Origin: Porites lutea
Lineage: Eukaryota > Cnidaria > Anthozoa > Scleractinia > Poritidae
DNA length: 64,000 nucleotides
Direction: 5' to 3'
Assembly: GCF_958299795.1 (NCBI RefSeq)
Contig: NC_133207.1
Span: forward strand, 32,710,879 to 32,774,878
A program made the position numbers and the translations under genes. A model generated the notes under the pieces. It made no database searches. It saw nothing but the letters and a program-made list of their open reading frames with translations, and was not told where the DNA came from. This document shows positions 52,745 to 64,000 of the stretch, one piece after another (position 1 is the first letter of the stretch; each line of letters starts with the position of its first letter).

Positions 52745-55700
52745 AATTTAGCATACGGTATTATAGTAACTTTGCCCTTTATTGCATGCTGTGTAGAACC
52801 AGGCAGAAATGATAGTTCATGTCTTGTTAGCTTAGTTACATGTTGTTGTAGCATTGCTGCTGTATTAAGCTATATGCCGGCTATTTGTATTTTATGGCCC
52901 TTTTTCATGCATGTTAATACTCAGTAAATTAAAAGTTGTAAAATAGCTTATCTTGGGATAGAACTGAGTTTCCCTTTCTATATATATATATAGAGGGAGA
53001 GAGATATTATAAAAATATTAACAAAACATTTCTGTCAGTGTTGAGTTAATATTTAGGCAATTGTAGTATATTCATCATACGTGTGTACAGAATTAACATT
53101 AGACACAAAAGCCACTTCAGTAGGATGCTATGTGCATATCAGTCCAATTCAGACAGCATGTCATGTCTGGTATAATAATATTTAAAAGTGATGTTGGTGA
53201 TTTTCCAACTTATCTGAAATTCATTTTAAACTTCATAAAACTGTTTGGTGCTGTTCTCCTGTGGTGCAAATCTCTATTCAGTTGTTCAGTTTGGTTAATA
53301 GCCAACAAATACCGCTGTCTCACGTCAGTCCTCCCCACAAGGAACATTTTGCAGGAGGGATGTGTGCGCCTAAACGACAGAAATTCAGTATTGATGACAT
53401 AAATCAAAGTTTACATAATAATTTATTAATCTGGTAGTCATAGGGAAAATAATGTAAATTTGTTTGAGTTAATGTTCCTCCTAGCCTAGTATGGTAAAAT
53501 TTTGAGTTCTTCTGCAAATGAGCTACAGCAAAACAAATAATGACTGTTTTGTATAATTGATGCGTTAACCAATCTGAACTGCCCACCAGATTCCAGAGTG
53601 ATTTTTTGTCGTCACTATGAAATCTCTGTTGTTGAGGTGCAGAGGTCTCTTCTGCAAAATGTCCCTAGCGGTGAGGAGTGAAGAGTGAAGAGTGAAGACT
53701 GTTTTTGCAGGCTGTTTGGTTACACTTTTAACACTTAGTGTTAGAGGGAAATTGTTGAAGACCTGCATGCTATTAACTTGAAACATTGTATTATAGCTAT
53801 TGTATCATAATAACTAAAATCTGACACCCTTTTTAGTTTCATCATATGTGTAACCCTGTCTTATCGTACCAGCAGCTGCCCATTTCTACGGCCCACCATA
53901 ACCCTAATTGTAGGCGAAAACACGTCTCTTTCATTAGCTTGATTCTTAGACAGTCCAAGGTCCAAGTATGTTTTTGTGTCAAATAACAAGCAGAACTTCT
54001 TCAACCTCTACAATGTAATAAAAGCTGTGAATGCATACAGTGTAGGTTTGCGTACATTTTTAAACTTAATGGACTCATGTGGAAGTGGCCATACATTAGC
54101 ATTAGTTAGTTAACACAATAAATATTTTTCCAAAACACAGACCATGCAACCAGTAGTCAAGGCTGTGCTCGAAGGAAAATTGAAGGGTGCCCAATGTTCT
54201 GAAACTGTTAAATCTAGGGTGCCCAGCATATGATTTGTATGAAAAAACTAATTTTTTCTAGTCACCCAAGAGCAAAAGTTGAGCGCCAGGGGCCACCGGG
54301 CTCTGCCAGAGCACAGCCCTTCCAGTATTTGAAAAAAAGAAAATAACAATTTGATTTATTGAAGAGCATTGTAGTCTGGCAGTCAGTCAGAGTATCATTG
54401 ACATGAGATAACAAAGATTTCCCGACACCACCACTTGTTTCCACAAAATAACATCTTAGAAACAAGCGCAGAAATTCCATACTGACGATGCATCACTACC
54501 CAGATCTTCAAAGTGGACAGACTGCAAATTATAAGTAGTAGCTAAAAAATATATAACATGTGGCAACTGTTCATCAGTAGGATGCGTAAAATGCGTGCTA
54601 TTCCACAATTGGTTTCGGCTCCATTAAATCCTTGGTATTGCTTCTGATTGGTCGTGTCGTGTGAGAGACATGCTTCAGCCAATCAGAAGCACTACCCAGA
54701 CCTGGGTAGTGGACTTTCTGCGCTCGTTTCTCAGACGTCATTTTGAAGGGAAACCAGTGGTGGCATTGTGGAATGTCAGCTGTTTACTCAGGCTAGTGTA
54801 TCATCAGTGAATTGAAGAAAGGATCTGATGGTTAATTACAGGCAAAACCCAGCAGTTTTTGGGTTGCTCAAGGCTTTCGGAACAGCTTGTTTAATAAGTC
54901 AACAAAACAATAGACAAATGTGACCCAATGTCCCCTCATGTAGCTTTAAAAACAACAGCAGGAGTGATTTCAAAGGTCAATGAGAAAACAAATTTGTGAG
55001 CTTCATGGCTCCAGCAAATTTTTCATCCCTATAACATTAGCTAAATTGAAGTAGATTTCATACCAAGTATCCTTTGCCACTTTTAAAATAGCCTTTTTGA
55101 AACACCCCGACCTATGTGTACTTGGTGCTTGGCAAATCAGGGGTTTTTATTATTTCAAAGAGGGTGGGGCCATACTACAGGAAAAGAATACAGTTTTGCT
55201 AAATAGTAATGTATGGTTAAAAAATTTCACCAGACCGAGCATGCTTTGTCTGCCAAATGCTTCAAAAGTTATTTTACCACCACCATCAGATTTTTTCACA
55301 CCTTAATATCATTTCAAGTGGAAGTATAATTTATTATACCTTTCACCTTCAACAGCACTCAGGTTAACAACATTTTATTCCTTTTGCGTGGCCAGAAAAT
55401 GCAAAGAATTATTTTTGAAACAGCTGAATTTCTTATTATGATAGGAACCTTAAATATTGTGCATTGCTTCCATTGCAATTCTAATCCAACAACTCTTATT
55501 TAAGACTTTCATTGCCATGTAGCTTTGTCATAAATAAAAGGAAAATAATAGCCATATTTTTGTGAAGTTTGACATGTACCATTAAATCTGTTATGTATAG
55601 TTAGGTTTTTGATATTGTCATCCAATGAAGGCAAAAATTAATATTAAATAATGTTTGAACATTGTTACATTGATGTTTTTGGTTTCATTCTATTTTACAA

Positions 55701-56414
55701 GTTCTGACTGATTTCCCATGGGTATAAAAGAATAAATTTCACAAATGGGTAAACCAAGAAATATCCAAAAATTCTGGGTAGAAGGGCAAAGAGTACATGG
55801 AGATACTTTATCAAGTATGCACTCCTTCAGTAGAATATTGCTTACCATTACCTATCCCCTGGCTCCAGTCTCTCACTGACTGAGATTCAAACTGACCACT
55901 GACAGTAAGAGTTAACTGTATTTTATAGTAACTCATCAAAATGTAAAAAAATGACTCCAGCACACTGACTCTGGTACCATTTATAATAATATTTATTATT
56001 TCTTTCAACAAAATGTGACGATATGACTAAAATTTGAAACATATTACTTCATAGGATGTTACAGCATTTAACAGGAAAAATATTAATGAGTAACACTATT
56101 TAATGTGTCAATGTATCCAAAGTTATCACGAATGAAAACTTCAGTTTGCAAACAGGTGATAAGGAATATGACGTATTACGCAGATTGAGGAGGGTGTAAT
56201 CCGCCCTTTACCTTCAGCTTTGGTGGATAACACCCACCTCGATTGGCTCCTGGGCCCAGTTGTCGAAAGATGGATAATTCTATCCAGTGGATAAATCGCT
56301 ATCTAGTGGATAACACAATGGGTTTCCCTAATTCATATCGCTGGATAATCCGCTGGACAAAAAAATTGTTAAAAATATTGCTAAGAACATTATTTTACAA
56401 AATATTCTTTAATA
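52745..56414. other. Intergenic DNA between the CDYL-like and kelch genes
   Basis: No gene supported. A diverged inverted pair at about 53306-53400 and 53600-53690 (GTCGTTTAGGCGCACACATCC-like against GTTGTTGAGGTGCAGAGGTC, both with CTGCAAAATGT) suggests a decayed inverted-repeat element. CTTCTGATTGG and CCAATCAGAAG at 54649-54694 form another hairpin beside CACTACCCAG..CTGGGTAGTG. Confidence 0.45.
56252..56400. mobile_element. MITE (CCCAGTTGT / GGATAG family), diverged copy 2
   Basis: GGGCCCAGTTGTCGAAAGATG then TCTATCCAGTGGATAAATCGC and CGCTGGATAATCCGCTGGA follow the order of the 48619-48737 copy. The right end is lost. It lies just downstream of the kelch gene stop. Confidence 0.6.
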
Positions 56415-59400
56415 TTAATGATGTGAAGGGGAAAAAACAACCAGATCATTGAAATAGCCCCCGTTATTATCCCCACCACCAAACACAGCAATCTCTTCTT
56501 TTCCTTCATGTTCACTCTGTTCTGCCAAACAAAGAGCCACATGTCCTGCTCTGGCTGTTAGGGAGATACTTGTTTGAACTGTAATCCAGGTAAAGGTTCC
56601 TGTGTGAGCAAAAAATTTCAAAACAATAAACAATTTATTCACTGTACCACATCTTTGTTTCAGCAGGTGAACTCACCAAGATCAAAGACAAAAGAGTCTG
56701 ATAAAGTCTGATTTCCATCATATCCCCCATGAATGAATATCCTTTGCCTTGGAAGAACAGCAGATGCATGCCAGCTACGGGGAGATGGTAATGAACCAGT
56801 CATGGTGGGGCTTGAAAATTCCATCATTGCTGTAAAAGACACAGATGTAAAATTATAATAGTCTGCCTCAATGCCGAGCACTTTCCTAGCTAGTTAATTA
56901 CTGCATTAAATTTCATACATCTTTGATGCATTGGCTCTTTTCCTCATGTTTGCATCCACAGAATAAACTGGAATAGCTATGTTACAGACAGCCAGATTTC
57001 AAAAATATAACACATCTCTTGTGTGTCTGCTCATTGGTTTTATTAAAATGATAAATTTTCCAGCAACAAAATACAATAAGTTGCTTCTTGAAACTACTGA
57101 TTGGATGATAATGATCATTAAAAAATTTTTAATGACCATCAGAAGAAATAAATTTCACATTTCAGCAAGAACTTAGAAGTGACGAAATCAACTTACCCAA
57201 GTCTATGATAGACACATCATTGAAACACTGTGGAAAATCCCAGCCTCCAAATAAAACTAATCTGTTTCCCAGCAGGGATGCTGAATGTCTGGACAAAGAA
57301 GAAGATTACCAACAGCTGAATTTTTTAATGCAAAAAAAAACTGATAATCGATTCCAGACCATTCTTGAGATCAGTGAAGGTACAAATCTTACCAAATTAA
57401 ATCAATAAAAAAATTTATTGCACCCCAAATTTGTTGCTGAAAGCAGCTGACTGCTTTATTTGTAGGACTTGACAGAGCTATTTATAGAGCTTTTAAAATC
57501 CTTTTGAGTGACAAGATTTAGCTTGCTTTCTGATAGTCAGGTCCAAGACTCCAACATGGTGGGGAAATTAGTGGATTGAAATGTCGACAGAGAGCCTGGA
57601 ACATGCTAGATTTCTACTGACACACCTTGGTATTAAAGATTCAACAAAAATTATGAATTAAAAAAAAAATAAAAAAATAAAAAAACTTCAAGTCTAAAAT
57701 AATTAAATTTGTCAACTCCTGACTGAATGGGTATCCTATGGCACATGGCATCACATGCATCAGTTACTAAGGTTTGAGACAATTTGGGTATGCTGTAATC
57801 TTACCCTGATTTTGGGCTGGGTGGGTCACCTGTGGTAAGTGGCTTGTACCAATTGTTTGCATTAGTGTCAAAGATATAGAGCTCATTACTGCAGCTGTCT
57901 GGCTGCGGATCTGGGTTAGGATACACACCACCAAATACAAGAAGCTCTCCATGAAAGAGATTACAACTGTGATATGCTCTGGTTGGCGCATTACCCATAG
58001 CCTGGAAAAGAAAATCTAACATGAGGCATGGCTTTCACCTCTGCTGGCCGGCTCCTTCCCCCTCCATGGTTCCTTGCCCCTTGCTGTGCCCCTCTCCCAA
58101 CTTTCAAAATGTTTAATAGCCTGTGATGGCTTCAAAAAGGCCAGCTCTGTGGCAAAAGAGTAAATCATGGGTAAAATGATGGATAATTCAGGGACTGAGA
58201 AACCTAAGGCCTTTTTTCTATCAATGAAAATAGAATCAGTGTCCAAATTAAAAAATTAAGGCTACAGCAAATTCCTAAGCTCCTGCATAGCAAGCAGTTT
58301 TGTTCAGAAGGTGCGATGATGGAGCAAAAATGAGTGGCAAAACTGTGGGGAGAATGGAGGGAAAAAACAAGAACATCTGCTCGCCAGACAAAACAATAGT
58401 CAGCTACAAAGGCTATACAAGTTGCTTTTGATAAACATGGGGAAAAAATAATTCATCATAAAGGGACTGCTGAGGAGGTTAAAATGGTCATACCATGGGA
58501 TTTTGTCCACTCCAGAAACCTAAAAATAGTAAATTACAATATGTACAACCTGTTTGTTAAACAATGCGTACTTCTGATAATCTAACAACAGCTGGATCAG
58601 AATTATAGTAATGTTACACGAGACGATTTCACAACAACAATTTTTAGCGCAACAAAGCATGGCAACATTGTTTCGAATGGGTACAACATTGTTCCAACAT
58701 AATATTTGCAGAGCTGTGTTGTGCTAAAAATCATTGTGGCGAGTCGTTCCATGTAACATCACCCTTAGGGAATGACCTGTGGGTAATGAAGGCCAGTCCT
58801 AGAACCTGGGCACATTGGACCAGATTGGATCAACCCAGCCTACTAGCTGACAAACATTTAGGATGGGGTTACAGGGTATGACCCAATCCAGTCCAATCCA
58901 GATTTGTCTTTTGTATATAGTACAAACCTTGACAGCAGACCAGGTATTTGTTTGAAGATCCAGAATATTTATGTCACTGAACCATCTCTTGTTTTTTGAT
59001 CCACCATACACATAAATAACCTTCTTTTCAGGATCAAAAGTTACAGTGTGTCCAATTCGTCTGTCTGCTCCACCTCCCTCACAACTCTCTTGATGCCACA
59101 TCCCACAACCTGTATATGTAATATTTGTTTTAAAAAAATTGTTACTGACTCAAGAAGAAAACAAAAACTATTGAGTGACTTAATTGAACCTGATGATAAA
59201 GCTGATTTTTAATCTTCAGTTCCCTTAGCCAATTAATATAAATCACTGACCTGAATTAAGGGTTTAATTGCACATACCATACAATCCACTGATTATTTAT
59301 AGAAATATGTACACATAACGGCACATTGTTACTTAAAATGCAGCTCAAGATTTTTAAAGAGTACTTTTGAACAAATTCATACACAACTATAAGGTAAGAG

Positions 59401-62400
59401 TCAAATCTACTAAACATACACTGATTCACCATCTATTTTTTTCAGATTTTCTGGGGAGCTGAGGCAATGATGTTGTAGATGCACTTGCCCAGATCTTGTC
59501 CAGACAGAGGTGTAATCCTGGTAGTTGCAAGCTCAAGATGAAATACCACTGTACTGTGTCTTTTATCTAACTTTCTTTCAGACATGGTATATCCTTAATG
59601 CACACTGTACCAACTAGAGTTATTGTCCAGTAAAGTTAACATAATTATTAAACTCACCATTTGCAAAATCCAATGTCCACACAGAGTCTTTAGCCATTTG
59701 AAGCTTTCTTCCCTGCCCACCAATCAAAACTGCTTTGCTCTTGTCAGTTAAACACATGTCGTGACCCCACCGACCAGATGGCACTATAAACAAAAAAAAT
59801 AATGATTTCAACATTCATGACAACTACTTTCCTACAGACCATAATGCTAGTCTTACAAGTGACTTATAATCTCTTTAATCAAATTCTCCTTCTCTTTTCA
59901 CAAGCTAGCAAATTATACTCAGTAACTTGATAGGAGAATTCAAAAGTTGAATAGAAGTCACTTGGGGGCTTTTTACAAGGATTAAACCCACTTCTAAGTA
60001 CATGACTGTCCAAAAACCCTGACAAAATGCTTTTTGATTGGCATCAACAAAATCCTGAGTGGGGTCAATTAACAATTTACAGTTATTTTTTTATTAATCT
60101 TTATCAATCCAGCTCTGTTGATCATTCCTTCACTCATAACAAGCAGTGATTTTCTAAGGAGAAGAAACAACAAATGAAACATTTGAAAGGTAAAAGAGAG
60201 AATAGTGTTGTAGTTCAAGAATCTGTACTAGCTATGGTTACTTACCTTCATTTGAGTTCACAGCTGATGGGGTAGTGGGCGGCGTTGGTAAAACAGGGCT
60301 TTTTGCAGCATTGCTCCTGGGACTCTGATCTCTACTACTAACTGTACGCTGCCTCTGACCCTGTGCTGGACTTAATGAAAATAATTTTGTGTGACAAAAC
60401 CACTCTCATTGCTGTTGACAAAAGGACTGTACCAAGACCTATTTTGGAGGTTTGAAATAAAATTCAGCTAAAAATGGTTTCAACCTCAATAATTATTATT
60501 CACAAAAAAATTAATTAAGTTCAGAAAAAAATTCGGAGAACAGAGAAATGAAAAAAACAAAACTCAACCCAGCTGATATGTTATTAAGTCCGAGGACTAA
60601 ACCCAGACAGTCGTAAAATATTGGGAGGGAGCAAGCAGTTCCACCAATAAACTTGCTCATCTTTGTTAAAGTCGTGATTTGTGGCCTCTTCACATGAAGA
60701 CTTTCTACAGCAAAAACTTGTTTTATAATATTATCATATCATATTATCATAACACTATCATTATAACATTGTTACACATCTGTATTATATAGAAATCACA
60801 ATCAGTAAAAATACCCATCACTTATAGGAAAGTCCAAAATATCTATTGGCAACTTACGTTTCAGCATTACTTCGTCTTCTTTTCTTTGTTGGTGGAGGAG
60901 TCATTGTTTCAGTTACTGTTGGAGGAATTGCCTCTGCCTTTCCACATTCAACAAAACTGAGCTTTTGTTGTTTGAGGTTCTTGAAATTCCCTGATGGTGT
61001 AATAGGACTCTTAACACAGTCTTTCTGTACTTTGTGAGTTGGTGACAGAACAGTCTCTTCCTTGTTATACTTATTTTCCTTGTCCTCACAGGTTTTCGCT
61101 TTCACTGTTCTAAGAGTGAGTTTAGCCATTCGCCCCTAAAGAATTAAGGTATCAACATGAAACAGAACTACGGTCAGCAACTCGACCTCTTTTAAAAGAC
61201 TTGAAAAAACGTTTTAAAAAAATGATAAAGGTTTGCTTGTAGTGGAAGTGCATGTCTAGCTTGTCCAGCAAGATTACAGGCACTCCACTTAAATAATTAG
61301 AGACAAAGATGTAAATAAAACAAAACAGGAAAAAAGCAACTAGCAGCAAGGCAATCAGTTGGCTATTTGTAAGTATGGCCAAGGATTTGAACTCGGGACA
61401 ATATCCGAGAACAAATCCAGCAAGTGGCCAGAACAGGTCTAGTACACAGGATTGCTAGTCCAATGTGTTGACCACTTAAATGCCATTTTCAGGATAAACC
61501 AGATATTTCTTTGTCTCTAATGAACAATAAGGAATAGGGGACAAAGGAAATTCTGAATCAAGCTAGGTAGAATACTGGTTAACCTGAGAACAGATTTTAC
61601 CAGCTGCAACATTACCTGCTCACAAAGTTCTTCACTCCTCTTCAAAAACTTGGTGTTCCAACCTTCATCCCAACAGATAACTTTGCTTTCACTCGTTATT
61701 GTTCCTATTTTCTGAGGTGGAAGGTCTGGGTCAACAGTCACTTCAGCTACGATTTCTTGTCCTTTGAAGCATGGTTCCCATTTTCCATAACTAAATATTA
61801 TAATTTGTTTGGGCATTGGAAGCTGGAAATGACAGTGGAAATGTTTCTTAAAATCTCCTTTATCACTGAAACAAAGGAAAAAATAGAAAAAGGATGAGGA
61901 TACATCAGCAGATAATCCACTTTTTTTGTTAGGAAGTTGGTGCAATTTATTGTTCCGTTTCTATCACTAGTGATGGAATCTGAGTCAATGGCAACCACAA
62001 ACATCATGTTTAAGTGCAGCCCATGAATACAGTCGTCTCTCCTCCGTGGTCACCACTAGAGGCGTTTCACAGGAGAGACCACTGGGCCTCAACGAGAGAG
62101 AAATTTCTAGGGGGGTAAATGGGTTAAAATAATTGAGGAAAAAGGTACTACTTTTACTCTGTAAATGGCTAGACCTTTGCAAGTCTCAAACTACCAGCAC
62201 TGAAATGTAGAAATGGTGGTTTATAGACAAACTAAACAATAAACCTTAAAATCATGTCATAAGCTTACAACGAGGTGAAAAGTACAAAAAAAAAACACTA
62301 TTGTAAGTCTAGATGGGAACATATAAATATACTCATTAAGAAATTTCCTGACGGTGCAAGAGAAGTGTCACATGTAAGTTGCATGAGGTGCTTACTTCTG

Positions 62401-63485
62401 TAAGCTTTACAGGTCCAGGGGGAGGGGTACTCAACAAAGTTTTACACTGCAAGGCTCTGCCCCGAGGTCCAACCCCTTACCCTTTTATATACCATTTTAG
62501 ACAGAAAAGGAACCCCTCAGGTATACCTTTCTACTGGGAACTAGAAATGGCACCCCTTTCAAATAACTAGTTTAGAACTTTGCATCCCTTTTAACTGCTG
62601 TAAAATTAAATTATGAATAAATCACAAAACCAGAACATTTACCTCGACTTTTTCACAGCCATAAAATGCATCTGTTAGACCTTTTAGGCCTTTTTTATGA
62701 CCAATATCACAGATTTCCCTACCCTTTCAAATACCTGATGCTTGAAAAAGGTACCCCCTTTGGGCAGAGCCTCCCGAAAGGGAGTGTTAAGAGAGTGGCT
62801 CCCCCCCCCTCCCCAAGATACAGTGTGAGGAGTGCCAAAGGGCATGTGTTTACTGGATTGAAATTGGGTATAAATTTTAACCATTTAGGCCTAAAATGGG
62901 TGAGGGTTTGTGCTTTCTGGAAGCAGGGTCCGGAATTGGGTAAAAATCAACATGCATGATTTAATACTGAGCAAACATTTCTTATTCATTTGGTTTGGCT
63001 CATTGTGAAGTTCGGCGTCTGAATCAACTTCAGTCCACATTAAGCCGTCATTCCCCGCTGAGCCAGGTGGGAAGAAAGGCTGAGCCGATCCAATTTTCAA
63101 TTATCCGTTTCGAATTGATTCACACGCCGTACTTCACGTGAGTTCGATTCGATTTGTTATGTGAAGTACGGCTTCTAAACCGGGACTGCTACAAACCCCC
63201 ACCCGAATTTTCCTGGAGTCTGCCCCGACCACTCATTAAAGTGATGCAACAGTTTCTTATGCAGTTATGAAGCTGATAAAGTTGAAGAAGGTAAAGGCGT
63301 CATTTGTTAACAGTTTTGCTTCCCGGCAATTAACGAAAATAACGAAGCCCCGCCGGTGTAGCGGGCCAGTCTAAAGCTTACCTAGATGAACGACTCAATT
63401 TTCTCGGAGCTTCCCAGACATTAAAGACAGCATACAACGAAAGAGAGTCCTCATCTGGAATATCCCTTGCTTTTGGAGTGCTCAT
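56415..63485 (-). CDS. Kelch-repeat propeller protein with basic, NLS-bearing N-terminal half, 10 exons
   Basis: Exons in transcript order: 63382-63485 (ATG, MSTPKARD), 61616-61865, 60858-61135, 60246-60370, 59658-59783, 58928-59109, 57805-58001, 57197-57288, 56677-56829, 56415-56599 (stop). All splice phases agree and sum to 563 codons. Residues 1-118 form an unrecognised region with IIIFSYGKWEP and VICWDEGWNTKFLK. Residues 119-252 are polar, Pro/Ser/Lys-rich, with PPPTKKRRRS, a likely nuclear-localisation signal. From about 253 six kelch blades follow, each with its Gly-Gly pair and a D(I/L/S)..(F/L)DL-type end: AVLIGGQG, IYVYGGSKNKRWFSDINILDL, LLVFGGVYPN, LVLFGGWD, IFIHGGYDG and IAVFGGGDN. 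Kelch propellers are protein-binding platforms; with the NLS a nuclear adaptor role is possible but inferred. I cannot name an orthologue. Confidence 0.85.
62412..62818 (-). mobile_element. Uninterrupted copy of the repeat split at 32783-35172
   Basis: On the minus strand it reads GGTACCTTTTTCAAGCATC, AGGTATTTGAAAGGGTAGGG, TTCTGGTTTTGTGATTTATT, AGTTAAAAGGGATGCAAAGT, CTAAACTAGTTATTTGAAAG, GGTATATAAAAGGGTAAGGG, matching the split copy in order without its two insertions. It sits in intron 1 of the kelch gene. Confidence 0.8.
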
Positions 63486-64000
63486 GTCGAATAACCGACA
63501 AAAGATCATGAAATCATATACGACAAAGAACAACAAAATAAATTCATGAAATTCACAAGTGCGCGCTCTTTTTCAAGCGGAAGAAAAACACCAATGCTTC
63601 ATGGGATATCAGACCTGGAGGGATATGTCATTTACACCTCCCTCCCCTCCCCTGAGTAATAGTTTGAAGCCTTTTGCAGAATCAAAAATAGTATTCGATT
63701 ATTTAAACCTCTTCTTCAATAGTAAATCTATTCTAGAGTAATCCACACTTTAAAGTTATAAATTAACAAGATGGGATAAGTTTAACAAACAGAAAGCTGA
63801 AAAATCTCCCATCCAAAGAAATGTTCTCCCACCCTAGACGGGTTCCAAATTTCTAATCGTGAGGTATTATGGGATATTTTATAAAGGGATTATAAGTAAA
63901 CAGAGCCTAAGGGAAAATAGGAGGCGTTAACACTGCTGCTTTGAGCGTCAATCATTGCGCGATTTCTGCAAAGTTTGAGGTTTTTATTACCGTTTCGACC
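63486..64000. other. 5' flank of the kelch gene
   Basis: Probable 5' untranslated and promoter region of the minus-strand gene starting at 63485. I see no TATA box or other core element I would defend, and no gene beyond it before the window ends. Confidence 0.35.

Noticed and set aside
58478-58530. A 26-nt exon (VSGVDKIP) between the kelch exons at 58928 and 58001
   Set aside because: Splice sites look good, but including it breaks the frame of the next kelch blade. Direct joining of 58928 to 58001 keeps phase and blade length.

Overview
This is eukaryotic, animal nuclear DNA. The style (A+T-rich, long introns, very many short inverted-repeat transposons, tRNA-derived SINEs and L2/CR1-like LINE pieces) together with the gene families points to a cnidarian, most likely a stony coral. 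The species cannot be fixed from the sequence alone. No LTR retroelement, Polinton or other capsid- or envelope-bearing element was recognised.

Seven host-type protein genes can be supported. From left to right they are: an intronless four-helix MARVEL-type membrane protein (minus, 1347-1904); a 12-exon gene with a complete D-D-E integrase-core domain (plus, 9955-17369); a 12-exon alpha-kinase gene (minus, 17743-24236) that converges on it with about 370 bp between the stop codons; a second intronless MARVEL-type gene (minus, 35415-35963); a P-loop sulfotransferase gene with one apparent frameshift (minus, 42865-43607); a three-exon chromodomain plus crotonase gene of the CDY/CDYL family with a long AT-hook N-terminus (plus, 44619-52744); and a ten-exon kelch-propeller gene (minus, 56415-63485). 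Exons were built by hand from reading frame, splice signals and phase. The alpha-kinase, CDYL-like and kelch models close in phase throughout. No operon-like logic links these genes; they look like unrelated neighbours.

The space between and inside genes is a transposon landscape. The introns of the integrase-core and alpha-kinase genes (10-24 kb) hold a LINE tail, several short inverted-repeat elements and a 1.4 kb PIF/Harbinger-like element. The 32.8-35.2 kb region is a multi-level nest: an old repeat split by a TA-flanked MITE and by a second PIF/Harbinger-like element, which itself carries further insertions. A copy without the two insertions lies at 62.4-62.8 kb and serves as the empty site. 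The 36-43 kb region holds more MITEs, an element whose ends are made of tandem repeats, an inverted pair of tRNA-derived SINEs and a LINE fragment. Several elements show clean target-site duplications readable in the window (TA, TAA, TTA, ATGAG, ATGCC, TTTCGT, and 9 and 11 bp), which allows superfamily guesses.

The most interesting points are the AT-hook/chromo/crotonase architecture with an overlapping upstream reading frame, the intron-rich integrase-core gene that keeps its acidic triad, the phase-perfect alpha-kinase gene, the unknown N-terminal region of the kelch protein, and the nested transposons with their empty sites. All family names rest on motif recognition by eye; no database search was run.
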